From NCBI GenBank assembly GCA_964410125.1, contig CAYPGQ010000007.1:28708-92707 (forward strand): DNA of 64,000 bases, given 5' to 3'. Every line of letters begins with the position of its first letter. Positions within the stretch are counted from its first letter, which is position 1. Below the pieces are notes generated by a model. The model saw nothing but the letters and a program-made list of their open reading frames with translations. It was not told the DNA's origin and searched no databases. The position numbers and the translations under genes are program-made. Positions 25,366 to 34,101 of this stretch are shown here, piece after piece. The stretch is from G020348385 sp964410125 (lineage in GTDB: Bacteria; Acidobacteriota; Aminicenantia; Aminicenantales; Aminicenantaceae).

Positions 25366-26277
25366 ATGCCAATTTGTGTGTTATGTAATCATGAAGCAAG
25401 GAATTATGAAGGAATAACGGGGACTGAATTGTATCGAATTGAGTGTGATGTATGTGGGAAGTATATATCAGGTAGTGATAATGACTTAGGATTAGAAACA
25501 ATGTCTCAAGAAGATAGAGCAATGCTATCAGCTTATACAAGAGAACTTTATGAACATGGTGCGGACGAAACTGAACTACAAAATCTAGATGAGCAGCAAA
25601 CAGAGAGAATTATAGAAAGATATAGAAAAAAATCTTTGGATGATAAGGTCAATAATTTTATTCAGTATTTAGAAAAAAATACTAGCTATTTTGGAGAAGA
25701 ATTTGAGATTAATTTTACAAAGGATTATCCAATAACCTATTCGGGGAACACGAATGAATTTTCAAATATTTGTTTTCTTGCTAAAGATTTAGGATTTATT
25801 GAGTTCGCTGAGGTTTCATCAGCTGAGCAGAATATTAAATTGTTGGCACATGGGTGGGCAAAGTCTGAAGAAATAAATAAATCAGGAATACAGTCAAAAA
25901 AATGCTTTGTAGCTATGTCTTGCAGTGATGAATTAACAGAGATATATGAAAATGGCATAAAAAAAGCTGTTGAGGAGGCTGGATATCAGCCTATTTTTAT
26001 CGAGCGAGAAGAGCATAACGAAAAAATTTGTGACTTAATTATAGCTAATATCCGTGAATGTAAATTTCTTATTGCCGACGTAACTGGACAAAGGCAAAAT
26101 GTTTATTATGAAGCGGGTTTTGCACATGCTTTGAATCGTGATGTAGTTTGGACGTGCAAACATGATGAGATTGACAACGCTCACTTTGATACAAGGCAAT
26201 ATAATCATATAACCTGGGAAAATGCAGAAGACTTAAGAAAGAAGTTGTTTCATCGTATTAAAGCAACAATTTTATAA
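25366..26277 (+). CDS. Zinc-ribbon protein with nucleoside 2-deoxyribosyltransferase/TIR-like domain
   Basis: 303 residues, with GGGAGAA before the ATG. Cys4, Cys7, Cys27 and Cys30 form a zinc ribbon. Residues about 180-300 are a Rossmann-like domain: CFVAMSCSDELTEIYENGIK, AGYQPIFIEREEHNEKICD, IRECKFLIADVTGQRQNVYY, EAGFAHAL. This pattern (IADVT, N.YYE.G.A.A) is that of the nucleoside 2-deoxyribosyltransferase-like/TIR-related superfamily, which cleaves N-glycosidic bonds. Related domains act as NAD- or nucleotide-degrading effectors in defence. Its place between an RT and a caspase locus supports such a role; activity is inferred. Confidence 0.7.
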   Translation: MPICVLCNHEARNYEGITGTELYRIECDVCGKYISGSDNDLGLETMSQEDRAMLSAYTRELYEHGADETELQNLDEQQTERIIERYRKKSLDDKVNNFIQYLEKNTSYFGEEFEINFTKDYPITYSGNTNEFSNICFLAKDLGFIEFAEVSSAEQNIKLLAHGWAKSEEINKSGIQSKKCFVAMSCSDELTEIYENGIKKAVEEAGYQPIFIEREEHNEKICDLIIANIRECKFLIADVTGQRQNVYYEAGFAHALNRDVVWTCKHDEIDNAHFDTRQYNHITWENAEDLRKKLFHRIKATIL

Positions 26278-26449
26278 TTTAATTATTATAGGTTAAAGAT
26301 TTCATATAGATGAAAAAGAGTATTTTGGATTAAAGTTTTTATTTGAGGCCCATGGAGGCAGGCTGAGGGCAGCCTCCCAAATGCTGAAAAGGACAGCGTG
26401 ATGCTGGAGAATTACCTCAAAAATAAGACGTACAAAGAGGAGGGAGGTT

Positions 26450-27325
26450 ATGATTAAAATAAAATTTATGGTAATCCTATTTCTACTTTTATTTTGCCAG
26501 GGGCAACTTTGCCCCGCAAATACCTCCAACGAGTTTTTTGTTTACAGCGGGCTAGGGCTGTCCATACGAGATGTCGATTATCGGAATCGGTTTAATGTTT
26601 ACTACGGTACCGGTTGGTCCGGGGAACAGGACATCCAATATAAAAATGCTCTACGTTATGGTATCGGAGGGGGATTTGTCCATTGGTTCTCTCCCCATTG
26701 GGGAATTCAAGTGTTTGGTCATTATCAGCCCTCTCTTTTAAACTTTAAGAGTGAAAGCGTACATATCCAGTATACTTACGCTAGCTGGTCCCCGATTCTA
26801 CCTTTCCCGGAAATAGAAGTGGACAAAACCTTCAACAGCCCGGAACCGCCTTCAGGTACATACAAACAACTCTGCATGGGATTGAACTGTACGCTACGTT
26901 TTGATGTGCCGCCGTTGAGATTAAGTCTTTCCGGTGGTCCCTGTTTATATCGTATTTTTGACGGAGAATTGGCAGATTTATATTTTCAAAATTCCATGCA
27001 GATAAGCCGTGGAGGTATTATTACCTCAAAAGGCCTAGTTACAGCAGAGATGGATTCCCGGACTCAATTAGGAGCCAACCTGGGAATGCGTGCCCAACTC
27101 CCCCTGTCCAATGTTTTGCATCTTTTCCTGGATTGTCGCTATTACTATTGTCCAAAAACAGACATAAAGCTTAATTTTACTGGGGTAGAAGAAATAGATT
27201 TTTTCCATCATGCGAATACACCGGGAGAGATTGAACCCCTGCTGGAACTCAAGCCAATCCAATTGGAACCATCCTTTTTCTGTTTATGCGTGGGTCTGTC
27301 CATTATTTTTAGTGGAAGCCAGTAA
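26450..27325 (+). CDS. Outer-membrane beta-barrel protein (OmpW/OmpA-like)
   Basis: 291 residues with AGGAGGGAGG before the ATG and a signal peptide (IKFMVILFLLLFCQGQLCPA). Alternating aromatic/polar strands (YGIGGGFVHWFSPHWGIQVF, LGANLGMRAQLPLSNVLHLF, LDCRYYY) and a final GLSIIF strand fit an 8-strand barrel. No specific function is visible. Its composition is less AT-rich than its neighbours. The last codons lie inside an intergenic hairpin repeat. A related GGAGGC/GCCTCC hairpin lies at 26354-26379, upstream. Confidence 0.65.
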   Translation: MIKIKFMVILFLLLFCQGQLCPANTSNEFFVYSGLGLSIRDVDYRNRFNVYYGTGWSGEQDIQYKNALRYGIGGGFVHWFSPHWGIQVFGHYQPSLLNFKSESVHIQYTYASWSPILPFPEIEVDKTFNSPEPPSGTYKQLCMGLNCTLRFDVPPLRLSLSGGPCLYRIFDGELADLYFQNSMQISRGGIITSKGLVTAEMDSRTQLGANLGMRAQLPLSNVLHLFLDCRYYYCPKTDIKLNFTGVEEIDFFHHANTPGEIEPLLELKPIQLEPSFFCLCVGLSIIFSGSQ

Positions 27326-27350
27326 CCCTGAAACCTTGGCTTCCTGATGG
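27311..27350. repeat. Intergenic hairpin repeat, copy 4
   Basis: GGAAGCCA (27314-27321) and TGGCTTCC (27337-27344) make a perfect 8-bp stem; the end of the barrel gene lies within it. Downstream, GACGGAGAATCGCCTCA resembles CTGGAGAATTACCTCA at 26404, so a longer element may be shared. Confidence 0.6.
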
Positions 27351-27769
27351 TTGAAATGACGTCCTGGTGACGGAGAATCGCCTCATTATATGGACGTCTT
27401 CATATATGGATATTTCTCATGGAATGTAAATTTTGCAAACGAGTGGCAAATCTCTACCCAATATAAAACGGGTCTGAGTGGCAAATTTCTTGTTTCTGGT
27501 TGTTGTTGGAGATAGCTTGGCAGGAAATCAAGAAATCATAGATGCAGTTGTTAATAGCTTTGCTTGCGTTTAGCCAACTTGCCTATTTACTTAGTTTTTT
27601 TTGACTTGCAATTTCAGCTATGTTATAAATTTTATGTAGCAGTACTCGAAATGATGGGACTTATTGGAAATCAGAAAACTACCATAGTGCAGATTTCTAT
27701 TTTAAATTTCGGAGCCACTATAACGATAATTTTTTCGAATGTCTTTAAATAAAGAAGGGGGCATTAATC
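27351..27769. other. Gap without a convincing gene
   Basis: A 62-codon ORF at 27564 has no Shine-Dalgarno and an unlikely composition. The gap probably holds the promoter of the following two-gene unit; AAGGGGG precedes its start. Confidence 0.4.
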
Positions 27770-28135
27770 ATGGAAAAAATAAAATTGTTGCTCGAATCAG
27801 AAAATCCAATATTTGAAGATGTAAGGGATGAGCTACACAAAAATCTTAAAGCTCTAGAAACGGTTGAGTTTAAGACAATTAAAGAGCCAATTAAACCAGG
27901 CACTCTGGGTCCAGAACAGATTGTAGGATTTGTTATTGATAATTACGAGAGTTTATTGACTTTGATTATTGCCATATTAAACATAATGGGTTTAATTTTA
28001 GCCAGAAGAAAACCTCCAGTTGAAAAAGAGAAAAGCAAAGCAAATGTTGTCATTATTATGGTCGGTGATAATAAGATAATTCTTCCTGCAAGTAAATCAG
28101 CACAAAATAAATTTTTAAAGAGTCTAGAAAAATAA
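27770..28135 (+). CDS. Small membrane protein paired with the caspase-like gene
   Basis: 121 residues; AAGGGGG lies before the ATG. A charged helical N-terminus (1-60) is followed by one transmembrane helix (YESLLTLIIAILNIMGLILA, about 64-83), a basic stretch and a short C-terminal domain. It precedes the caspase-like gene by 47 bp on the same strand. In caspase- and gasdermin-type bacterial immunity a small membrane protein can be the protease substrate or killer; that role is inferred here from the pairing only. Confidence 0.6.
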   Translation: MEKIKLLLESENPIFEDVRDELHKNLKALETVEFKTIKEPIKPGTLGPEQIVGFVIDNYESLLTLIIAILNIMGLILARRKPPVEKEKSKANVVIIMVGDNKIILPASKSAQNKFLKSLEK

Positions 28136-28182
28136 ATCTAAAATAATATCTAACGCCTTTAATCATAAGATGGGAGGTTGTG

Positions 28183-29469
28183 ATGGGACGGCAAGCTATT
28201 TTAATTGCAAATTCTATCAGTTATGGAGAGAGGAGTAAAAATATATCGATTAGTGTGATTAAATCATTAATTGAAGGTTTAGATAGTTCTCTTTCCTATC
28301 TTGGAGAATATAGTTTCAGAGTGAACAAAGTAGTAAATGAAACAAAGGAAGGAGCTCAAAGACGAATATTAAATGAAATAAGAAGTGCAGGTAGACAAGG
28401 CGATATGGTGTTGATGTATTACTTCGGTCATGCTGTTAAATCAAATGATGAAGAGCTTTATTTATTTTTTAAGAAAAGCAAATGGGAAGAATTACCCACA
28501 ATGATAAGAGTAGGAGAACTTGTGGGATGGTTAGGTTCTTATAGAATACCAAAAGTAATAATGATTTTTGATTGTTGTTATGGTGGCACCGTAGCAAAAA
28601 AGCTTAGGTTACTTGATGCATACGGAGGAGAATTTTATTTAATGGCTTCAGTAACACCCCGAGAGAAAGCTTTAGTAGATTATAAAGATGAACGACCTAT
28701 TGGTGTATTTTCGAAGTTTTTAATGGATGGTTTTAATAATCCTAAATCACGTCTTCGACCTACTAGAGACGTTACATTTAAAAGCATGTTTGATTTTATT
28801 AACAAAAAGACAAAAAAAAGGTCAAAACAAACACCTTATGATGTAGATGGAGGATTACAATCTGAAATATTCTTTAAGCAAACAACAAAACTATTTATTC
28901 CAAATGGCTTAAAGACATATGTTCCAAAGAAATCTTCTTACAAAAAGATTTTTATTATATGTACTTATTTATTGATTAAGACATTTGATAATGAGACTAT
29001 TTTTTATAATTTTTTAAAAGAAAAAGAACCAGAGGAATTTTTAACACCTGTAAAAGTAAGTCCTGGAAGAGTAGAGTATGAATTTATAGGACAAGAATCC
29101 TTTAGAAAATATTTAGTTCTCTGTCGTGTATTAGAACTGCTAGAAATTGATGACCCGTTGAGACTTAGTGCAAGGGGTAAAAGAATGACAAGGAGCGATG
29201 GGAAATTATTTAATTATGAACTTTTTGGAGCATTAAAGAAGATATGGAAAAGATATGGACTTGAATTTGCTGATTTTGAGGATATTATCAGCGATAAGTT
29301 ATTAAATAACGAGATACCTACATTAACAAATATTTACAGAGATATGTATCTTAGTAAAAAAGTTTACATAGAAAAAGAGATATTTAGGATATTGCTTGAC
29401 CTTACTGGATATGTGGGAGCTCTAAAACATACTAATGACCGCACTTTTTTCCCTCCTTTTACTGAATAA
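28183..29469 (+). CDS. Caspase-like (C14-type) protease
   Basis: 428 residues from the ATG at 28183, with GGGAGG five bases upstream. Residues 1-215 form a caspase fold: opening strand QAILIANSISYGE, His83 in MVLMYYFGHAV and Cys132 in KVIMIFDCCYGGTVAKK, the expected dyad. LMASVTPREKALVDY and GVFSKFLMDGF follow as in the family. The C-terminal 200 residues are helical and unassigned, possibly a sensor. Bacterial caspases of this size act in abortive infection. It lies in the defence-rich island beside a one-helix membrane protein. Confidence 0.82.
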   Translation: MGRQAILIANSISYGERSKNISISVIKSLIEGLDSSLSYLGEYSFRVNKVVNETKEGAQRRILNEIRSAGRQGDMVLMYYFGHAVKSNDEELYLFFKKSKWEELPTMIRVGELVGWLGSYRIPKVIMIFDCCYGGTVAKKLRLLDAYGGEFYLMASVTPREKALVDYKDERPIGVFSKFLMDGFNNPKSRLRPTRDVTFKSMFDFINKKTKKRSKQTPYDVDGGLQSEIFFKQTTKLFIPNGLKTYVPKKSSYKKIFIICTYLLIKTFDNETIFYNFLKEKEPEEFLTPVKVSPGRVEYEFIGQESFRKYLVLCRVLELLEIDDPLRLSARGKRMTRSDGKLFNYELFGALKKIWKRYGLEFADFEDIISDKLLNNEIPTLTNIYRDMYLSKKVYIEKEIFRILLDLTGYVGALKHTNDRTFFPPFTE

Positions 29470-29514
29470 AAAGTGAGGAGAATAAAAGAACTCAGAAATA
29501 ATAGGATATGAATA

Positions 29515-29865
29515 ATGCAAAAGAAATTATCTGATTTTCGAATTGCGTCAGAGGAAGAAATAAAAAAAGCTGCAAAACATTCAAATGGATTTATAGGAGA
29601 GGCGATATATTATTGGTCTCCAGGAGGATTTCATAGAACGGTTATTTATAAAGTATTGTATTAAACATTTGGACCACCAAATGGTTATCCTTGGGAACAC
29701 TCTAACTGGGAATGGGTGATTTTCACTGATACTGGATTGTTAACGCTCTATGACCATAAGGGAATGTGGTCTATAGGGCGTTCATATAGCAAACTTACAG
29801 AAGAATTAAAGGCAGAGGCAAAGTTATTTAGAGATGCATTATTTGCGGAGGCTAAGAAAGTAAAG
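29515..29865 (+). pseudogene. Decayed ORF (in-frame TAA, lost 3' end)
   Basis: The frame from the ATG at 29515 reads 49 codons (ending FHRTVIYKVLY), meets TAA at 29662, then continues TFGPPNGYPWEHSNWEWVIF and a helical tail (AEAKLFRDALFAEAKKVK) straight into the end of the oppositely oriented beta-helix gene without its own stop. The TAA probably replaced a Lys codon. The 3' end seems cut by a rearrangement that joined the island to the next gene. Family unknown. Confidence 0.5.
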
Positions 29866-31653
29866 CTATCTAGGAAACAAATAAAAAAAGGGAATATTTG
29901 TTGGATCACCTTCTCTATCTTCATCATTCACTGCACAGATTGTGTATGTGTAATGCCTGTCTTTTCCAACTCTCCGGTGCCAGTAGTTAAAAGTATTGGC
30001 ACTTAGCTCAGCTAATAAATTCCGGCTTTCTCCTTCTATCTGATATATCCTGTATTTCACTATATTCACATTGTTTGGATCAGCCTGCCAGTTTAAAACA
30101 TTGATGTATTCAGCTTGTGATAGCGAACGGTTCAATACCTTTTGACCAGTGAAGTTTGATGGCGGATAAATGATTCGGATAAAGTTAGCTGTTATGGATA
30201 CATCTGAACTCATAGTTATGGTTATCGGATTAGCCGTACCTGAGACATCTCCGCTCCAATGGTTGAATCTGTAATAATCATCGGGTATGGCAGTTATGAT
30301 AACTTCTGTTCCCAGATCATAGAGATATTCTCCAGATGCTGGATTTGTGCTTCCGCCACTGGATGACATGATGGTTAAAGTTTGCAGGGGGATCCCGATA
30401 AACTCATCCGCCCCCATGTCAACAGTGGCTGTGCCATCCTCGTTACCGTCAAATATCCTCGGGTCGCCATCATAGTCTCCAACGGGAAGCCTTGGCGCAT
30501 TATTCATTCCTGTATCGATGCATGGGGATATTGACTGTAAATGGTAGTTTCTGTTTTCCGCATCTACAAACTGTGGATCTGAATTGATGTTGCCTCCAGA
30601 ATTAGTCCAGGAACCGGAGAGAGTGGCATAGTCGTTATTGAATCCTTTGGATTCGATCCAAGACAAATACTCCGGATCAATCTTCATAAAAATATCTCCT
30701 CCGGCAAGAGCTGAGTTGCTCCAGATGATATTGTTGTACAGATTCAATGTGCTGGTTTCAATGCACTCTATACAAACTCCTCCGCCGGAATCAGAACAAA
30801 GGTTTCCCGTGATGGTGTTGTTTATCAGAGAAAGACCGCCTGCTGTCCACTTTCCATCGGTCCTTGAGTATATACCGCCTCCCTCAATAGAAGAATTCTC
30901 GGTGATGATGTTGTTAATAAAGGCTATGTTTCCTCCCCCGAATTCATCATAGCTAGCCGCATAAACACCGCCGCCTTGCTCGAGCGAGGTGTTTCCGGAG
31001 ATTGTGTTGCCGTAGAATTCCGTATATCCTCCCCAAGTGCCTGTCCTGACGCCCCTGCCCGTATTCCCCGTTATGGTATTGTCAATGATTGAAATGGGAC
31101 CTGCCACCACGTCTGCATTAGTGAAAGCGACTATTCCCCCACCATTGTTGTTTTCGATTATGTTGTTGGTGATAGCAATCTCGCCTTGATCGTTATTCCG
31201 TACTCGTAATCTTCTAAGCGTTCTTCTCATAATTTTCTTCATTCTGATTCTTACATCCATCTCATCAACAAAGAGCGGTCCGAAGTCCTCGTCGTCCGTA
31301 AAGGCACATATCCCACCCTGAAATCCCCCGGAATTACTAATATACAAAACCCGACCGGCATTATTGCCGTCGAGAATCGTGTTTGTTGGATCAAGGATTC
31401 TGCTTGTGCAGTCTGAGGAATATCCCCCCTCTAGAGTGATTGTTCTCCCATCATAGGAATCAAATGTAAAGTTTCCGATATAAGTCCCCTGAACAACCCT
31501 AATAATATCTTCATCTCCGTTTGCAGCCGCCTCTGTTAGAGCATCCTGGAGTTGTGTGGCGTTGCTCACACAGAACTCTTCACCCCATGCAAGCCCTGCC
31601 AAAAAACTTAGAGCAGCCAAAACAACAATGGTTTTATTACATTTTCGTATCAT
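29866..31653 (-). CDS. Secreted right-handed beta-helix protein with InlB-type repeat and FN3 domain
   Basis: 595 residues with GGGGGAG before the start and a signal peptide (cleavage near GLAWG-EE). Residues about 30-390 are a parallel beta-helix with polymorphic-outer-membrane-type repeats (ITNNIIENNNGGGI, IIDNTITGNTGRGV, FINNIITENSSIEGGGIYS) and a choice-of-anchor-Q-like end (SPCIDTG, DMGADE). A divergent InlB B-repeat follows (LTIMSSSGGSTNPASGEYLY, HWSGDVSGTANPITITM), then a fibronectin-III-like C-terminus. Likely a surface adhesin or polysaccharide-binding protein. An odd Lys/Arg-rich insert (MKKIMRRTLRRLRVRNN) breaks the helix near residue 140. Confidence 0.8.
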   Translation of the reverse strand: MIRKCNKTIVVLAALSFLAGLAWGEEFCVSNATQLQDALTEAAANGDEDIIRVVQGTYIGNFTFDSYDGRTITLEGGYSSDCTSRILDPTNTILDGNNAGRVLYISNSGGFQGGICAFTDDEDFGPLFVDEMDVRIRMKKIMRRTLRRLRVRNNDQGEIAITNNIIENNNGGGIVAFTNADVVAGPISIIDNTITGNTGRGVRTGTWGGYTEFYGNTISGNTSLEQGGGVYAASYDEFGGGNIAFINNIITENSSIEGGGIYSRTDGKWTAGGLSLINNTITGNLCSDSGGGVCIECIETSTLNLYNNIIWSNSALAGGDIFMKIDPEYLSWIESKGFNNDYATLSGSWTNSGGNINSDPQFVDAENRNYHLQSISPCIDTGMNNAPRLPVGDYDGDPRIFDGNEDGTATVDMGADEFIGIPLQTLTIMSSSGGSTNPASGEYLYDLGTEVIITAIPDDYYRFNHWSGDVSGTANPITITMSSDVSITANFIRIIYPPSNFTGQKVLNRSLSQAEYINVLNWQADPNNVNIVKYRIYQIEGESRNLLAELSANTFNYWHRRVGKDRHYTYTICAVNDEDREGDPTNIPFFYLFPR

Positions 31654-31857
31654 AGCTCCCCCTTATTTTTTAGATATTTGATATTTATTTAAACTGCTAA
31701 TTTCCTGAAAGTGCCCATAAAGAGAAAACTAAAAGCAAAGCAATCATTCTTTTCATTAATTCCCCCACAAATAAAGTTTATCTTATTGAGATATGCTATC
31801 TATATTATTTAATGTACTTTATTATTTTAAATAAAAAACCATAGAAAGTATAGATAT

Positions 31858-31914
31858 GCTAGAGTCAGCGTTCTTCCAGAGGCCGAAGAATTTGCTTTTT
31901 TCGGATTGCTTCAA
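31858..31914 (-). pseudogene. Relic of a TPR-protein C-terminus, copy C
   Basis: On the minus strand one frame reads SEKSKFFGLWKNADS, matching KKFFSLWKDADP of the fuller relic at 44.7 kb. Only about 18 codons are left, with no start, and the tail after ADS does not follow the pattern. Confidence 0.45.
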
Positions 31915-31941
31915 TAGAATTTTGGTTAGGAGGAATATCAG

Positions 31942-32481
31942 ATGACTGAAATTTGGGAAAGGGATGCACAGACTCCCGATGAGTATCATAATGTTGAATG
32001 CCAGAGGGGACGAGAGTTTATATTGCGGCTCACCACCGGAGCCGATGTTTTTTCGGCCATACAGAAATTTGCCATCGACCATAATATTCAATTTGCCAAA
32101 ATCCATGCGGCTTTTATGGGTGGACTGCAACCGGCTAAATATCTGGTGTGGGCACCGGACAGCACCGATCCTGATAACTGGCATAAAGAAGCCAAGGCCA
32201 CTACTGAGAACCTGAGTATGATTCTGGCCATGAGCGGCATAATCCATCCGAGGCCAGGTAAAGACGGAAAACCTGAACCGTTTCCGGCCATTCATTTTGT
32301 TGCAGGCGGGGCCTGGGATTGCCCGACCTTTGGAGGCCACCTGGAACAGGGCAGTTTCGTTAAAGGAGTGCTGGAATGTTTTATTACAGAGATTACGGGA
32401 ATCGAAACCCTGGCGCCTGTGGATAGAGTGTACGAGGACAACAAATTTCCCGAAAACTGGTACAAATCAGTCAGCACCTAA
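31942..32481 (+). CDS. PPC/DUF296-domain protein
   Basis: 179 residues; TAGGAGG precedes the ATG. The single domain matches the PPC (DUF296) fold: GREFILRLTTGADVFSAIQK, then FAKIHAAFMGGLQPAKYLVW, LSMILAMSGII, a His in FPAIHFVAGG and GGHLEQGSFVKGVLECFITE. Bacterial PPC proteins are small trimeric cytosolic proteins of uncertain function, sometimes DNA-linked. It stands alone between the beta-helix gene and the symporter, convergent with the latter. Confidence 0.8.
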   Translation: MTEIWERDAQTPDEYHNVECQRGREFILRLTTGADVFSAIQKFAIDHNIQFAKIHAAFMGGLQPAKYLVWAPDSTDPDNWHKEAKATTENLSMILAMSGIIHPRPGKDGKPEPFPAIHFVAGGAWDCPTFGGHLEQGSFVKGVLECFITEITGIETLAPVDRVYEDNKFPENWYKSVST

Positions 32482-32593
32482 GGGACAGGCCGCCTGCTCC
32501 TTTGTTATTAGCAGTCTGTTTCGCTGAACAATATTTTTGATCTTTTGGGTAACCAGTGTTTTCTCTTTATCCACGATAGTATGGCAGCAAAGG

Positions 32594-34003
32594 CTATTCT
32601 GCTTTCTTTACATATTGCTGCGTGGCATCGGTAATTTCTGTGGTAAATTTATTCGTACCGCTCATATAATCTTTCATTAACTTAAAAAATACTCCATTCA
32701 GGGCCAAAAGTGCCACCAAATTTGGCAGTGCGCAGACACCTACGGATATGTTGGCAAATATCCAGAGCCGTTCCACATTGGCAAAACCGGCAAACAAGAG
32801 ACCTGGCAGGAGATAGAACCAGCGAAAATATTTCACATATTTTTTATTGAACACATTTACGAAGGCGGTTTCAAAATAGATAAAGAATCCGATCTGGGTG
32901 GAGAGACAGAAAGTCAGTATGGAAATGGAGATAAAGGTACCGGCAATACCGGCGGAAAATACCGATGAAAAGGCATTTATGACAAGTTCTATACCGGATT
33001 TCCCGCTGGATAATACTCCGGTGGATAAAACCGCAAAGGCGGTTATCGTGCATATCACGATAGTATCGATGAAAACCTCAAAGGCTCCCCAGATTCCCTG
33101 CCGAAAAGGATGCGGTGTGTCGGCCGTGGCATGCACCATAGGGGCTGTTCCCAGGCCGGTTTCACTGGATAACATGCCTTTAGCCATCCCTTCTTTAATG
33201 GTTGTTTTGACCATGAATCCTGCGACTCCACCGGATGCCGGAGCAAAGGCAAATGCATATTTAAAAATCATTGAAAACACTTCGGGAATTTTAGTGTAGT
33301 TTGCAAAAAATATTATTATCCCTCCGATAATATACAAAAGAGCCATGAGAGGAACAAGTTTTTCACAGAACTGGCCGATGCGTTTAACCCCACCGATTAT
33401 CACAAAGGCCGCGACAGCAATCATCGCTCCGATAACGATATGGGGGCTGATATTGTATGAAGATAAGAACGCCCGGCCAACCGTATGGGTTTGGAGTATA
33501 GAAGAGGCTAAAACAGAATTAATAAGCACACCAACACAAAAAAGCTTAGCCAGAAATTTCCAACCCAGACCTTTTTTTATATAATACATCGGCCCGCCGC
33601 GGACATTTCCCTGTTCGTCAATATCTCTATAATGGACAGCGAGGGTTATCTCTGTGGTTTTTGTCAGCATGCCGAACAGGGCCAGCAGCCACATCCAAAA
33701 GATAGCGCCGGGCCCTCCGATGGATAATGCAGTCGCTACCCCGGCAATATTTCCCATGCCCACTGTACTGGCTAAAGCGGTTGCCGTTGCCTGAAAAGGT
33801 GTCATTTTTTGTTTTTCGACAACGGTTTTTTGCTTGAATATTTTTCCAAAAGTGTTCCGGAAAATAAATCCGAGCTTTCTTAATTGAAAAAAACCTGATT
33901 TTCCCGTCAAAAACAACGCCACTAAGGCTATAAAAACCAATGTCCATGGTCCCCATAAAATGCGGTCGATCTCAGCAGCAATATCCAGGATTATTTCTAA
34001 CAT
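32594..34003 (-). CDS. Sodium:alanine symporter (AGCS family)
   Basis: 469 residues with about 11 membrane helices. Family motifs are clear: GNIAGVATALSIGGPGAIFW, TTEITLAVHYRDIDEQGNVR, GGPMYYIKKGLGWKFLA, AKGMLSSETGLGTAPMVHAT. It imports alanine, glycine or related amino acids with Na+. It starts 98 bp past the last gene of the amino-acid catabolic operon on the same strand, so it may be co-transcribed and supply its substrates. Confidence 0.93.
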   Translation of the reverse strand: MLEIILDIAAEIDRILWGPWTLVFIALVALFLTGKSGFFQLRKLGFIFRNTFGKIFKQKTVVEKQKMTPFQATATALASTVGMGNIAGVATALSIGGPGAIFWMWLLALFGMLTKTTEITLAVHYRDIDEQGNVRGGPMYYIKKGLGWKFLAKLFCVGVLINSVLASSILQTHTVGRAFLSSYNISPHIVIGAMIAVAAFVIIGGVKRIGQFCEKLVPLMALLYIIGGIIIFFANYTKIPEVFSMIFKYAFAFAPASGGVAGFMVKTTIKEGMAKGMLSSETGLGTAPMVHATADTPHPFRQGIWGAFEVFIDTIVICTITAFAVLSTGVLSSGKSGIELVINAFSSVFSAGIAGTFISISILTFCLSTQIGFFIYFETAFVNVFNKKYVKYFRWFYLLPGLLFAGFANVERLWIFANISVGVCALPNLVALLALNGVFFKLMKDYMSGTNKFTTEITDATQQYVKKAE

Positions 34004-34101
34004 TGCAGTAGTTCCTTAATTCGCAAACACGCTCAGGTCTCAAGCTTATCTAAGCCACCTTTTTTCCTGGGATCAACACTATAACTCAAATAAAATACTT
34101 A

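Noticed and set aside
20988..27350. Gene cassettes with hairpins look like an integron array
   Set aside because: No integron integrase is present, and the hairpins lack RYYYAAC/GTTRRRY core sites; all genes also carry their own spacing and mixed Shine-Dalgarno signals.
27564..27752. 62-codon ORF before the small membrane protein gene
   Set aside because: No Shine-Dalgarno, unusual composition, and it ends just before a well-supported start; treated as chance.
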